A stretch of DNA of 61,180 bases from an uncultured Cyclobacteriaceae bacterium (GCA_947492745.1 CANLOE010000032.1:1-61180), one strand, 5' to 3'; positions 9,901 to 19,494 are shown, numbered from the stretch's first letter. Numbers and translations: made by a program. Notes: a model not told the origin generated them from the letters alone.

Positions 9901-10193
9901 GTGGACAGGGCTATAGCAGTGGCCTTCCCAATAAAGCGTTTATCTATGATGCGGGTTATGTAAAACTCAGAGAAGTGACTTTATCTTATAACTTTCCTCA
10001 GACTTTGATGGAAAAGACGCCTTTGACAGGTGCATCGTTGAGTTTTGTAGGTTCCAATCTGTGGATTATCCACAAAAATCTACCTCATGCCGACCCAGAA
10101 TCAGGACTGGGATCGGGTAACCTACAGGGCTACTCTACCGGTTCACTGCCCACTACCCGTAATTTTGGGTTCAATGTCAAACTACAATTCTAA
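6942..10193 (+). CDS. SusC/RagA family TonB-dependent outer-membrane transporter (locus 1)
   Basis: This 1083-residue protein is the outer-membrane barrel of a SusCD-type importer. ATG at 6942 was chosen because it opens a signal peptide (MKKKLLFLLVFSML, cleaved near SQA-QEG); an upstream in-frame ATG at 6873 would precede it with a non-signal extension. Residues ~23-105 form a CarboxypepD-regulatory-like domain (SGKVTSEENGEPIPGVNV). A TonB-dependent plug follows (LSEVVVTALGISREKRALGY, then ALFVVDGVPI and LKGAAATALYGSRAANGVV). The barrel ends NFGFNVKLQF with a terminal Phe as expected for BAM insertion. It precedes a susD gene by 58 bases. The substrate is unknown, since no degradative enzyme is adjacent. 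Confidence 0.93.
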   Translation: MKKKLLFLLVFSMLATFSQAQEGTVSGKVTSEENGEPIPGVNVVLKGTTIGTITDVDGRYQLKVPNTKGVLTFSFIGLISSEVPIANQTTINAKMSADVKQLSEVVVTALGISREKRALGYGTQEVSGDELNKVQTDNFANSLSGKVAGVSIKRNNNMGGSTNVVIRGNSSLTNNNQALFVVDGVPISNINTNSSSQSQAGSGYDYGNAASDIDPNSIESVNVLKGAAATALYGSRAANGVVMITTKKGTAKKGVGITLNSGVTLGTIDKRTFPKYQDQYGAGYGGNDWLKGDINGDGEDDLIGNIGDDASYGPAFDKDLLVYQWNAFDPESPYFGQRTPWVSAGDNGAASFFETAVTLSNNIAITGGSDAVNYRLSYTNFDQKGILPNSELKRNNFNINLSAKVSERLTATGMANFIRTTGLGRNSTGYNDNIMGMFRQWWQTNVDVQQQKEAYFNTGRNATWNYKAYDKLVPIYWDNPYWTRYENFQNDERNRIIGNIALNYQLTDGLSLYGRITADTYRELQEERRAVGSVPNAFGVGGGSDGSIGRVNAGSGYQRRDIAFSEYNYDLMLNFDKDLSRDFSLKGVLGMNIRRNYFESSLASTNGGLNVEGLYSLQNSVGPLAYPKERDEKIGVNGIYGSFSVGYKNYLFLDGTLRRDQSSTLPTANNSYYYPSIASSLVFTELVEIPAVSFGKVRLNYAQVGNDAQFDLIRDTYDVSQAFNGANTSIANTKKNPELRPEETKSIEAGLEMFFLNRRVGLDLGVYKTNSIDQIVPIRVSESTGYRFKVINAGEIENKGIELSLSGTPIQKENFEWNVNVNWTKNVNEVVSLGEGIENLQLGSFQGGVTLNAALGQPYGVIYGTDYTYHENGSRIINPDNGRYIVTGSSDNAIGNVNPDYLMGITNSFTYKNVSLGFLIDIQKGGDLFSLDMYYGQATGLYEETAFINDLGNPVRNALSEGGGLINEGVNPDGTVNTTRLAADEFGGQGYSSGLPNKAFIYDAGYVKLREVTLSYNFPQTLMEKTPLTGASLSFVGSNLWIIHKNLPHADPESGLGSGNLQGYSTGSLPTTRNFGFNVKLQF

Positions 10194-10251
10194 TCGTTCG
10201 GTTTTATCACTTATCTGAAAAATCGAACACGTCAAGATAAATATAACGAAA

Positions 10252-11754
10252 ATGAAAAAATATATTTTACTACTGATCGGTATCGGATGCTTCGCTGCTT
10301 GCGATGATTTCGACGATTTGAATACCAACGTAAAAGACCCCGGCAATGTATCCGGAGAATCATTGTTCACCGGAGCGCAGAAAAATCTGGTCGATCAGAT
10401 GACCAGTACCAGCGTAAACAGCAACGTCTTTAGGTTATTTGCCCAACATTGGACCGAAACAACCTATCCCGACGAGAGCCAGTATGACTTGGTGAACAGG
10501 AGTATTCCCGAGCAACACTGGCGGGTATTGTACAGGGACGTTCTGAAAGATTTGGACGAAGCTACGAATGTGATCACAGCTACGGAGTTATTGTCTACAG
10601 ATGACCCTGTTGTAAAGCAGAATAAACTTCTGGTCATCGAAACACTAAAAGTATATGCCTACACCGTACTGGTAGAGACCTTTGGCAATGTACCTTATGA
10701 GGAAGCTTTGAACATCGGTAACCTATCCCCGAAATACGATGATGGACAAGCCATTTATGATGATCTATTGGTACGGTTAGATGTTGCTATAGGTCAGTTT
10801 GATGAAAGCAAAGGGAGTTTTTCCGATAAAGAAGATAATATCTATAACGGTGACGTGGCACAGTGGATCAAGTTTGCTAATTCACTAAAATTGAGAATGG
10901 GAATGTTATATGCGGATATGGATGCTGTAAAAGCAGGTAAAATCGCCCAAGAAGCTCTAACAAGTGGTGTGTTTGCCGGCAATGAAGACAATGCTTCTAT
11001 GCCCTACTTGGCGACTACGCCCAATACCAACCCCGTTTATGCTTCACTCGTCCTTAGTGGCAGGGATGACTTTGTCCCTGCCAATACATTGGTTGAAATC
11101 ATGCAGCCCAGAGAATATGAAGGAGATGGAGAAACGATAGTCCCCGGATCGGTAAAATATACCGATCCACGTGCTAAATATTATTTCATGGACAACTTGG
11201 ATGCCGATAGCAGTGTCCCTGAGACCGTATATCTGGGGGGTATCTATGGAGTACGGAATGTATTCAGTAAATTCAGTAGAATAGGGCATGCACTGCATAC
11301 GCCTCAGTTTTCCGGTACACTCATGGACTATGCGGAAGTGGAGTTCTTATTGGCCGAGGCTGTCGAGCGTGGTTATATCGCCGGCGATGCTGAAGAGCAT
11401 TATAATAAAGCGATTGTGGCTTCTGTGGAGTTCTGGGGAGGTACGGCTGCTGAAGCTACTGATTACCTGGCTTTACCTGAAATTGCCTATACTACAGCTA
11501 CAGGTGATTTCAAACAAAAAATAGGGATGCAAAAGTGGATAGCCTTGTATAACAGAGGATTTACAGCATGGAGAGAATGGAGAAGACTGGACTACCCAAA
11601 ACTAGAACCCTCTGAAGAGGCTATCTCTCCTATCCCTGTGCGGTATACTTATCCTATTGTAGAACAGACATTGAACGGAGCTAGCTGGTCAGTAGCATCC
11701 TCAGCTATAGGGGGAGATAGGGTCACAACTCGGCTCTTCTGGGATATGGAGTAG
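10252..11754 (+). CDS. SusD-like nutrient-binding outer-membrane lipoprotein (locus 1)
   Basis: This 500-residue surface lipoprotein forms the lid over the SusC barrel. The signal peptide ends in a lipobox with Cys17 (CFAAC). The mature N-terminus DDFDDLNTNVKDP and helical repeats such as HWRVLYRDVLKDLDEA and ETFGNVPYEEAL fit the SusD_2 (SusD/RagB-like) branch. The C-terminal part has GMQKWIALYNRGFTAWREWR, typical of this family. It is the last gene of the two-gene locus, with a terminator at 11803-11847. Unlike loci 2 and 3 it has no third lipoprotein gene. Confidence 0.9.
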   Translation: MKKYILLLIGIGCFAACDDFDDLNTNVKDPGNVSGESLFTGAQKNLVDQMTSTSVNSNVFRLFAQHWTETTYPDESQYDLVNRSIPEQHWRVLYRDVLKDLDEATNVITATELLSTDDPVVKQNKLLVIETLKVYAYTVLVETFGNVPYEEALNIGNLSPKYDDGQAIYDDLLVRLDVAIGQFDESKGSFSDKEDNIYNGDVAQWIKFANSLKLRMGMLYADMDAVKAGKIAQEALTSGVFAGNEDNASMPYLATTPNTNPVYASLVLSGRDDFVPANTLVEIMQPREYEGDGETIVPGSVKYTDPRAKYYFMDNLDADSSVPETVYLGGIYGVRNVFSKFSRIGHALHTPQFSGTLMDYAEVEFLLAEAVERGYIAGDAEEHYNKAIVASVEFWGGTAAEATDYLALPEIAYTTATGDFKQKIGMQKWIALYNRGFTAWREWRRLDYPKLEPSEEAISPIPVRYTYPIVEQTLNGASWSVASSAIGGDRVTTRLFWDME

Positions 11755-11802
11755 TCCTAGTTCATTCAGTACAGGATATATTTAAGATTTAGAGCTTATC
11801 CT

Positions 11803-11847
11803 AAAACGAGCAGTCAGATAGCCTATCGCTATTCGGCTGCTCGTTTT
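11803..11847 (+). terminator. Terminator after susCD locus 1
   Basis: Arms AAAACGAGCAG (11803-11813) and CTGCTCGTTTT (11837-11847) pair perfectly and run into a T tract. The loop contains a second small stem. Confidence 0.85.
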
Positions 11848-11915
11848 TGATTTTGTGCTTGTCTACTATTCACCTTGAGCCCGTCAATGCGACAAAACCT
11901 TGTATTGAAGGTTTA

Positions 11916-12082
11916 ACCCAAAATGTCCATTAGAAAATCTATTCCGGACATAACTGGCTTCAAATCAGTAAATGAATGCGTTTTTTGAATTCACCGTAGC
12001 GGTGCTACGCTGAACCCAAGAAAACGCACTGATGTATTGCCATTTAAGTCCTCATGACGAAGTTCCAACGAACATTTTGGGT
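11916..12082 (+). mobile_element. ACCC-end foldback element A2
   Basis: This is a 167-bp copy, almost identical to A1 and to A4 in reverse. It is flanked by TTA on both sides (11913-11915 and 12083-12085). The apical hairpin is CGTAGC-GGT-GCTACG. Confidence 0.88.
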
Positions 12083-12086
12083 TTAA

Positions 12087-12246
12087 TACAAACTTAGCTT
12101 TTAAAATCGCCTATCTTCCTGTTCATTTTGCTTCACTCTGCGTTGACAATCCTCGGGGATAGCGCTGCTATCACTGCGGTTATCGCCTTGATTGAAACTA
12201 TAATGACCCAAGGAATCTTATACGACATCTGAAACCCAAATTTGTA
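12087..12246 (+). mobile_element. TACAAA-end foldback element C2
   Basis: This 160-bp copy begins TACAAACTTAGC and ends CCAAATTTGTA. It sits tightly between A2 and D1. The flanks are TAA on the left and TTA on the right, so the 3-bp duplication is not exact, unlike the other five copies. Confidence 0.82.
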
Positions 12247-12248
12247 TT

Positions 12249-12365
12249 ACCCGGATCATGCGTTGAAACTTCGTAACGAGGGTTTACATATCAATAAAAC
12301 GTAGTGCGACAACTGATTTGCAGCCATTTAGATCCGCAGTAGATTTTTCAATACATAATCCGGGT
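12249..12365 (+). mobile_element. ACCC-end foldback element D1 (short)
   Basis: This copy starts ACCCGGATCATGCGTTG and ends CATAATCCGGGT, with halves that are imperfect reverse complements. At 117 bp it is about 50 bp shorter than D2 and D4, lacking the apical hairpin region. TTA follows on the right; the left boundary merges with C2. Confidence 0.7.
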
Positions 12366-12368
12366 TTA

Positions 12369-12404
12369 TGTTCTCATGACGAAATACTGTTGATTAACTT
12401 GGGT
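12369..12404 (+). repeat. Right-end fragment of a B-type foldback element
   Basis: TCATGACGAAATACTGTTGA followed by TTAACTTGGGT is the reverse complement of a B-type left end (compare 1513 and 44945). The rest of the copy is missing, probably lost when D1 and C2 arrived. Confidence 0.5.
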
Positions 12405-13226
12405 TAAAATACAATAAACCTTGGGTTTTCTTGAGTTTCGCCTAGCAACACCATGATTAAATAAAAAAGGTATGTGCTTTACTGATTCGAGGCTCTAATT
12501 AGAAGGGAACAAATCGTAGATTCATGAGTTCCATTGAAAAACAGATTCCAAACGAGCTTAACCACAAATTCGACGAATGCCATTGAAATCAATGAACTTA
12601 CGTTTCATGAACACCTCCGTAGATAAACTGCATAGTGAAAAAATGCATGACCTCGGTTTATCTTATATAAAAAAACAAAATATAACGAATGCTATTGTGT
12701 GCCATTTATAAGTTTTTTCCTTGTATAAATCTGATGATTTTTAGTGCTATTTCACTTGAGAAAGAAAAAATAATAACCTGATATTTAGCAGATTTTAGAT
12801 TGGAAAAATACAACATTTACGAAATTACATTGCTAGGGGTTACAATTGAAGGCATAAAAAGCTCAACTTTTCTCAATCATTATTTTTGACAATCCTCACG
12901 ATTTTTTTATATCACCTTATGTAGTATATATTCACTGAAACAGTATGTGCTGCATAGTAATACAAGTGTTAAATTACTGATTTATAGGTTATTTCATTTC
13001 TATAGGAGCGATGTAATCTTCAATAAGCCACTATTGACGAAGAGATTGCCGGAATTCCAATTAGGATTATTGTACAATTGACATTAAAGCTTGTCCAAAA
13101 GCAAATAGAAAATTGTTTTTTTCTTTTACATTATTATCCTGTAAATTGAAATCCGTAAGTTCCTCATAATCTACATATAAGAAGAGATTTTAGAAGCCTA
13201 TTTTTAACCCTAAATAAAAACTGCAT
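12405..13226. other. A+T-rich leader upstream of the second susC
   Basis: About 820 bases hold no recognisable gene, foldback element or RNA. The end (13141-13226) has GTAAATTGAAATCC and TTTTTAACC shortly before the susC start, motifs also present before the third susC. Confidence 0.5.
13141..13209 (+). promoter_or_regulatory. Conserved susC leader motifs (locus 2)
   Basis: GTAAATTGAAATCC at 13141 and CTATTTTTAACC ending at 13209, 18 bases before the start codon, recur in the leader of the third susC (24876-24943). TAAATTGA could be a weak form of the -7 box TAnnTTTG. Shared position and sequence suggest common control or common origin. Confidence 0.4.
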
Positions 13227-16200
13227 ATGAAGAAGATATTACTCTTTATAGCAGTTCTTTTTTGTTCTGCTCAGATACTAGTTGCACAGGAAAGAACTGT
13301 TACGGGTACCGTGACCTCAGCTGAAGACGGTGAACCCCTGCCTGGTGTCAACGTTGTGATAAAAGGCACATCCACAGGTACTATAACCGATGGCGATGGT
13401 AAGTACAATGTGGCTACACCCAGCGATGATGCTGTGCTTCGCTTTACATTCATTGGTCTCCTTACCCAGGAAGTTAGCGTGGGGAATAGAAGTTCTATTG
13501 ACGTAAAAATGAAACCCGATGCCCGTCAGATAGAAGAATTGGTCATTACGGGTTCAGCGGTAGGGCAGTCGGAGAAGAAATTGAGTTTTGCCGTTGGAAA
13601 AATCGATGAAGAGCTCTTGCAGGAAGCTCCTGCGCCCAATGTTGCCACAGGCCTACAGGGCAAAGTGTCGGGTCTCCGGGTAAATACCGGAGGGGGGCAA
13701 CCAGGTAGAGGTGCCAATTTTCAGATTAGGGCAGCGAACTCACTGACCACTGGTCAGCAGCCTTTGATAATCGTAGATGGAGTATTTCTTAATGGTTCGA
13801 CACTGGCGGATATCAATTCCGAAGATATCGAAAGGGTGGAAGTACTCAAAGGTTCCGCAGGGGCCTCACTATACGGATCACAGGCCGCGAACGGAGTTAT
13901 TCAGATTTTTACGAAAAGGGGAAAAGGACTTGAAGAAGGAGTGACCAGAATCACTTATAGAACGGAAATAGGCGCCTCTGCCTTGGCCAATAACAGATTC
14001 CCAACAGCGGATACCCATCACTACGAATTGGACCCGAATGGGAATTTTAAGTTTGATGGTACGGGGGCTCGGGTACTCGCTGCTGATGGTTTACAGGATA
14101 ACCCCTATCCCAATTACCAAGATTACCAAGATCAATTTTTCAGAAACGGAGACTTTTCCTCACATTCCATATCGGTACAGGGTAGGGGCAAGGATACCAA
14201 TTTTGGTGCTTCAGCACAGACACTGACCGATGAAGGCATCCTGGAAGGGGTGGATGGATATAGAAGAAATGCGTTTCGGGTCAATGTAGATCATCGCATT
14301 AATAGGAAGCTGGACATGAGTATCAGTTCTTCCTACTCTACTTCGGAGCAAGATAGGGTTCCTTCCAATGGTACAGGAGCTTTGATCAATAATATTTTGT
14401 TTTACCCACCTTTCTATGACCTGAACTTGCCCAATGAGGAAGACGGTACTCCATTCAATTGGGACATCGACTCTTTGGGTAGTACCATTCGTAATCCTTG
14501 GTATACATTGACCAATAGGAAGACAACCCAGAGAAGAACCCGTCTGATAGGCGGCATCAAGGGTAATTATGATCTGAACGATAAATTTTCCTTCAATGCT
14601 TCAGTAGCACTGGACCGTTCTGTAAACCGTTTTCAGGAATTCATCAATAAAGGATTTCTTTCCAATGACCTTCGCGCAGGTGTGCAGTTTGTGCAAGGAG
14701 GAGATGGTGCCGGTGGTGGTTTGGAAGAAAGCTCCAGGATAAGGAACTCTCTGATCAGTCGCGTAAATGCGGTATATCAGGAGAAGTTCGGTGATTTAAA
14801 TTTAGCAGCACGTTTAAGTTACCTGTATGAAGACTTGGATGATGCTTTTGTCTCCGCCAGAGGTGATGACCTTTCCGTATCAGGAATCAGGTCATTCGAT
14901 AACATTACCAACAATGCCTCGATAAGATTGCAATCCGAACAACAAAAAATCGTTTCGAACAGTTTTTTCATTATTACAGATTTGGATTATCAGGACAAGT
15001 ATATTTTCTCAGGCTTGATCAGAAGAGAAGGATCCTCTCTTTTCGGACCCGAAAATCGCTGGGCAACCTATTATAGGCTCAGTGCAGCTTACCGATTGAC
15101 CGAAGATATAGAGATTCCAAAAGTGGAAGAGTTGAAATTTCGGGCCTCTGTAGGTACTGCGGGTATCCGACCTACTTTTGAGCAACGTTTTGAGACCTTT
15201 ACTTTGAGAAATGGTAACGCGACTAAAAATACCTTAGGGAATAATCTATTGGAGCCTGCAAATTCCAGAGAAATAGAGCTGGGGATCAATGCTTCTTTCT
15301 TGGATAGGTTTACCTTCGAGTTCAATTGGGTACAGGCCCTGACCCAGAACCAGATTTTGCGTGTGCCCCAACCCGCAGCTGCAGGGTTCTCTGCGCAATG
15401 GAGAAATGCAGGTACTGTAGATGCCAGGGTCATCGAGTTTGCCCTGAACACGGAAATCGTCAATACCGATGACTTTTCATGGAACTTTCGGGTCAACTTT
15501 GATAAGACCCGACAGATTATCGATGAATTGAACGTCCCTGCTTATAATACAGGGCCGGGTAACCAAAGTTCTACCATTTTCAGAATCGAAGAAGGAGTTT
15601 CGTTCGGTACAATGAATGGGGAAGTATTTGCAACCTCTTTGGATGAAGTCGCTGATAGAGAAGGCAGCTTTGTGATCAATAAAGCCGGGTTTGTAGTAGA
15701 ATCACAATTTTTGGGTACTCCCGATGAGGTTCCCATCAAGTTAGAGGACGATGCGGGCAACCCACTGGTCAGGAAAATAGGAGACATCAACCCCGATTTC
15801 AGAATGGGGTTTGCTAACACACTGAGCTATAAGAATATTACATTGTACACCTTGTTTGATTGGAAAAATGGAGGTGATATCTACAACCAGAGTAGGGCAT
15901 GGTTGCATAGGGATCTATTACATCAGGAAGCTTCCGAACTTCCGATAGCCGTAGACTTCTGGAACAATCTTTATAATGTAAACGTGCCTAGCAATGCTTT
16001 TGTGGAAGATGGTTCTTTCTTCATGTTAAGAGAGCTGGCGCTATCCTATAGGTTCAATAAAGAACAACTGGCAAACTTCCTGGGAGGCGCTGTACACGGT
16101 GTGAAAATCGGATTTGTGGCAAGGAACCTTTTTACTTTTACCGATTATTCAGGTTTTCATCCGGACATTACTTCTTCGCCACGTGATGAAAATCAGTTGA

Positions 16201-16331
16201 GCAATCGTGTCGCAGGTGGTGCCGGTAGTGATGCGAATACCCCTAATGGAGATCCCAGTGTTTTTTACTTTGACTCCTTTGTTTACCCACAGACCAAAAC
16301 ATTTGCAGGGTCTATCCAAATTACATTTTAG
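13227..16331 (+). CDS. SusC/RagA family TonB-dependent outer-membrane transporter (locus 2)
   Basis: This 1034-residue protein has a signal peptide (MKKILLFIAVLFCSAQ, cleaved near VAQ-ERT). A CarboxypepD-regulatory-like domain follows (TVTSAEDGEPLPGVNVVIKG), then a plug (IEELVITGSAVGQ, PLIIVDGVFLNG, VEVLKGSAGASLYGSQAANG) and a long barrel ending SIQITF. The first 45 residues and the leader are very close to the third susC, pointing to duplication of at least the 5' end. The stop is 2 bases from the susD start, so the pair is surely cotranscribed. In the family it imports a large ligand with SusD using TonB energy. No enzyme nearby identifies the ligand. Confidence 0.93.
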   Translation: MKKILLFIAVLFCSAQILVAQERTVTGTVTSAEDGEPLPGVNVVIKGTSTGTITDGDGKYNVATPSDDAVLRFTFIGLLTQEVSVGNRSSIDVKMKPDARQIEELVITGSAVGQSEKKLSFAVGKIDEELLQEAPAPNVATGLQGKVSGLRVNTGGGQPGRGANFQIRAANSLTTGQQPLIIVDGVFLNGSTLADINSEDIERVEVLKGSAGASLYGSQAANGVIQIFTKRGKGLEEGVTRITYRTEIGASALANNRFPTADTHHYELDPNGNFKFDGTGARVLAADGLQDNPYPNYQDYQDQFFRNGDFSSHSISVQGRGKDTNFGASAQTLTDEGILEGVDGYRRNAFRVNVDHRINRKLDMSISSSYSTSEQDRVPSNGTGALINNILFYPPFYDLNLPNEEDGTPFNWDIDSLGSTIRNPWYTLTNRKTTQRRTRLIGGIKGNYDLNDKFSFNASVALDRSVNRFQEFINKGFLSNDLRAGVQFVQGGDGAGGGLEESSRIRNSLISRVNAVYQEKFGDLNLAARLSYLYEDLDDAFVSARGDDLSVSGIRSFDNITNNASIRLQSEQQKIVSNSFFIITDLDYQDKYIFSGLIRREGSSLFGPENRWATYYRLSAAYRLTEDIEIPKVEELKFRASVGTAGIRPTFEQRFETFTLRNGNATKNTLGNNLLEPANSREIELGINASFLDRFTFEFNWVQALTQNQILRVPQPAAAGFSAQWRNAGTVDARVIEFALNTEIVNTDDFSWNFRVNFDKTRQIIDELNVPAYNTGPGNQSSTIFRIEEGVSFGTMNGEVFATSLDEVADREGSFVINKAGFVVESQFLGTPDEVPIKLEDDAGNPLVRKIGDINPDFRMGFANTLSYKNITLYTLFDWKNGGDIYNQSRAWLHRDLLHQEASELPIAVDFWNNLYNVNVPSNAFVEDGSFFMLRELALSYRFNKEQLANFLGGAVHGVKIGFVARNLFTFTDYSGFHPDITSSPRDENQLSNRVAGGAGSDANTPNGDPSVFYFDSFVYPQTKTFAGSIQITF

Positions 16332-16333
16332 GT

Positions 16334-17878
16334 ATGAGAAAATACAAAATGATGAGATATATAGTAAATAAAGTAACTACGATTGCTCTAATGGCATTTT
16401 TTACGCTGTTTTTGGGTTGTGATAGCTTGGATACGGAGAATCTGAACAACCCCGATACCCGAAAGGTACTGGCCACGGGAAATGATCTGCCCGGGATACT
16501 TAGTGGAGGCTTCCTCTCTTGGTGGCAGGGAGTACACCAATCTCACCCTGGGATGACACTAGGTGTAGCCTCGGATGCCATATCCTGCTCATGGGGTAAC
16601 TTTGGGATGCGTAGGATGTCGTGGGAGCCCAGACAGTCCTATAACAACAGTACCTCCGAAACCCCCGACTATACACAAGTGGTGACCGACCCATGGAACG
16701 GCTGTTATGCGGCGATTTCGACATCGAATGATGTCATTGCCGCACTGAACAGTGGCTTGAGTCTTGGGGATAAATCCCAAGATAAAATGTTGCTTTCCTC
16801 GGCGTTGTTATTGCGTGGTTTGGGGTTGGGATACTTGGGCCTATTGTTCGATCAAGCTTATATAACGGATGAAAATACCGATTTGGACAATCTTGTTTTC
16901 AGTGAATATAACGATGTGATTGCAGCAGCTGTTGTAGACTTAGAGACTGCTATAGCAGTAGCTACGGAAGATGACCTTTCCTTTTCCACTGATGCTGCTT
17001 TTATCAATGGGGTGACTTTGACCAATGATGAACTGGCTGCGTTGGCCAGTTCTTATGCCGCCAGATTTATCGCTCAGGCACCACGTACTGTCGGCGAAAA
17101 CAATGCAGCGGATTGGGCCGCTGTAGAGGCCTTTGCTTCGAAAGGGATTCGGAGGAACTTTTCGCCCATAGCGGATGGTAATGTCTGGTTTGGCTATTGG
17201 CGGTATGCCCATATTGGTACCGGAGGTCCCAACGGCTCTTGGGCGAGATTGGACCAGCGCCTGGTCAATGCCTTTGATAATTCCCAGCCGACTACCTATA
17301 CCCAAGAGGCACCGCCCAACCCAAAGGTCGCTTTCTCTCCCGATGCACGCCTCACTAGCGATTTCACTTTTGTGGAAGGCAATAATTTTCGGCCCGAAAG
17401 AGGCTTCTGGCACTTTTCACATTACAAGCATAGTAGAAACTTATCAGAATCCAGTTATATTGGCGATGGAATCTCTAATGGTCCCATGCCGGCCTTCACT
17501 ACTACGGACAATGAGCTTTTGCTGGCAGAAGCGCTCTACCGAAATGGCAAAGAGGCAGATGCTGCCGCTATAGTCAATGCGGGAACACGTGTCACCCGTG
17601 GAAAACTATCTTCAGTGCCCACCTCTGGTCCGGAAATCTTGGAGGCCATTATTTACGAACGTTTTATCGAGACTTTGAACACGGGTCCCTCGGGACACTT
17701 TTTTGATAGAAGGAGAATTGCCGATAGGGTGAAAACAGGGGCATTGGATGCTTTGGGAGGCTTGCAGGAAGGCACACCGGCACATTTGCCGGTACCGGCA
17801 CAAGAGTTGGAGCTGATTAATGCACCCACTTATAATTTTGGTGGGGACAGTGATCCCACAGGTTTGGAGAGACAATAA
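16334..17878 (+). CDS. SusD/RagB-like outer-membrane lipoprotein (locus 2)
   Basis: This 514-residue lipoprotein has its lipobox at Cys29 (LFLGC). In-frame ATGs at 16349 and 16352 would give shorter signal peptides; 16334 is nearest to the susC stop. The mature protein begins DSLDTENLNNPDTRKVL and contains WNGCYAAISTSNDVIAAL and EALYRNGKEADAAAIVNAG, helical repeat features of the SusD fold. The C-terminal half has IIYERFIETLNTGPSGHFFD, matching the family's late helix. It resembles the other two SusD proteins here less than they resemble each other. It is the ligand-binding partner of the preceding SusC by position. Confidence 0.82.
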   Translation: MRKYKMMRYIVNKVTTIALMAFFTLFLGCDSLDTENLNNPDTRKVLATGNDLPGILSGGFLSWWQGVHQSHPGMTLGVASDAISCSWGNFGMRRMSWEPRQSYNNSTSETPDYTQVVTDPWNGCYAAISTSNDVIAALNSGLSLGDKSQDKMLLSSALLLRGLGLGYLGLLFDQAYITDENTDLDNLVFSEYNDVIAAAVVDLETAIAVATEDDLSFSTDAAFINGVTLTNDELAALASSYAARFIAQAPRTVGENNAADWAAVEAFASKGIRRNFSPIADGNVWFGYWRYAHIGTGGPNGSWARLDQRLVNAFDNSQPTTYTQEAPPNPKVAFSPDARLTSDFTFVEGNNFRPERGFWHFSHYKHSRNLSESSYIGDGISNGPMPAFTTTDNELLLAEALYRNGKEADAAAIVNAGTRVTRGKLSSVPTSGPEILEAIIYERFIETLNTGPSGHFFDRRRIADRVKTGALDALGGLQEGTPAHLPVPAQELELINAPTYNFGGDSDPTGLERQ

Positions 17879-17962
17879 CCCGGTAATAGATACAATTGAC
17901 CTGTATGGATTATTTTAGTAAACAATCGAATAATCATGTAGGCCTACCCAAAACCTAATTTT

Positions 17963-19414
17963 ATGATACAAAATAAGATGAAATTTAGATATATAATGAA
18001 GTTCAGCTTCTCATTATTTTTTGCTGTAGTGCTGCTCATTGCCTGTGAAGACGATGAGGGTATATTAATGACAGAAGTGCCTGTTACGTCTAAAATCAGT
18101 GGCCCCGACGCAGTAGAGATTGCCAGTGAAGGGGTCAGTTATTCGGTTTCTCAACGTTTGGGGTCCACTTATGAATGGTCTGTTAGTGATGCTTCGGTAT
18201 CGAATGCTTCGACTTCAGGTACGTTGAAAATCGACTTTACGGATTTTCCCTTGAACGTGGATAGTACCGCGACGGTCACGGTCGTTGAAACGAACTCTAA
18301 CGGCGTACAGGGCGAAGAGATGTCCAAAACAATTAAAATAACGGTCTCCAGACCTACCGTAAATGTATTTCCGGCCTCTGATATTCCACTAAGGAAAGAT
18401 TCCTCGGAATTTATCCTATTTGCCTTTGACAAGCCTCTGGCCACGGCCCCTTCCTTGGAAGTACTGCCTGTAGTAGGACTTACTGAAAAAGGAAGTTTTG
18501 GTGAAGTAAAAGAGATGGTAATTACGGATACAGTGGATATTGTCACTGGAGCCGCAGCTAGAGCTTTTTGGAAAGCTGACCCAGAACCCGTAGGTTCGGT
18601 TTATTATGCTGAATTTACGGCTAATGTGGGTAATGCTTCCGCTGCTGAAGTGAGTGTTAGCGATGCGGTAGCGACGATAGAACATGGAGGGCTCGAAATG
18701 AGCGAAGCTTCGGCAGAAATCAGTAGAGTCGATAACATTGGCCCTTTTGCTAAATTCACATTCAGTGACCAGCTGGTCAAAGATGGAGATGATTCGGTCT
18801 CGGTTACGGTTACTTTCAACGAACCCTTAACGTTAAAGATTAAACCGGGCGACATCAAGGTCTCATTTGCCGGGGGCAGTGGCATTCCGGAGATGGAGGA
18901 AACAGTGCTAAAAACAGCACTTAATGATGAAGACGAAATTATAGATAACACTGTGTGGATGTTCAAGTACTTACCCACCGAAGGTGATGGTATTCTTGAT
19001 TTTTCTGTTACCGGTGCAGTAGATGTTGCGGGTAATGAGCAGGGTGTTATAGTCCCCGGCTCCAAGAACAAATTTATTGTGGACAATACCGACCCAGTGC
19101 TTTCAGGAGAATCGGCCATTGAAGTCAATGATGAAAATTATGGTGAAATCACCCTTCAATCCAATGAAGATGGTACGGTTTTTTTCATCCTTATAGCCGA
19201 TGGTTCAGAGGTACCAGAGGTAGCCGACGTTGTTGGGGCAAATCCTAGTATTACTCTAAATTCCGGGAACAGCGCCGTCAAGGGAGGCAGTCCGGTAACA
19301 TTGAATACAATCGTACTGGAAGATAAAAAATACGATATTTATGTAGTAATAAGGGATGACGCGGGAAATGAAACGGATGTTTTAGGCCCTATCGAACTTA
19401 GTATCGGTGATTGA
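17963..19414 (+). CDS. Outer-membrane lipoprotein with Ig-like repeats, third gene of susCD locus 2
   Basis: This 483-residue protein has a lipobox at Cys28 (LLIAC). In-frame ATGs at 17978 and 17996 are alternative starts that still give a signal peptide. The region from about 45 (TSKISGPDAVEIASEGVSYS) looks like a PKD/Ig-like module. Later repeats carry TVTFNEPLTL, FIVDNTDPVLSG and YVVIRDDAGNETDV, typical of bacterial Ig-like domains of the 'DxAGN' kind. The gene at 30179 has the same layout with IDNAAPE and DLAGN. By position it may be a SusE/SusF-like accessory that binds ligand at the surface. No enzymatic motif was seen. Confidence 0.75.
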   Translation: MIQNKMKFRYIMKFSFSLFFAVVLLIACEDDEGILMTEVPVTSKISGPDAVEIASEGVSYSVSQRLGSTYEWSVSDASVSNASTSGTLKIDFTDFPLNVDSTATVTVVETNSNGVQGEEMSKTIKITVSRPTVNVFPASDIPLRKDSSEFILFAFDKPLATAPSLEVLPVVGLTEKGSFGEVKEMVITDTVDIVTGAAARAFWKADPEPVGSVYYAEFTANVGNASAAEVSVSDAVATIEHGGLEMSEASAEISRVDNIGPFAKFTFSDQLVKDGDDSVSVTVTFNEPLTLKIKPGDIKVSFAGGSGIPEMEETVLKTALNDEDEIIDNTVWMFKYLPTEGDGILDFSVTGAVDVAGNEQGVIVPGSKNKFIVDNTDPVLSGESAIEVNDENYGEITLQSNEDGTVFFILIADGSEVPEVADVVGANPSITLNSGNSAVKGGSPVTLNTIVLEDKKYDIYVVIRDDAGNETDVLGPIELSIGD

Positions 19415-19451
19415 TCGATAGTTCATTCTTATCTGAAGTAAACAAACAGGG

Positions 19452-19482
19452 AAAAACCGCACTCATAAGTTGTGCGGTTTTT
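19452..19482 (+). terminator. Terminator after locus 2
   Basis: AAAAACCGCAC (19452-19462) pairs with GTGCGGTTTTT (19472-19482), followed by more T. It lies about 40 bases past the lipoprotein stop and about 10 bases before foldback element A3. Confidence 0.9.
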
Positions 19483-19494
19483 TCCTGTTCTTAA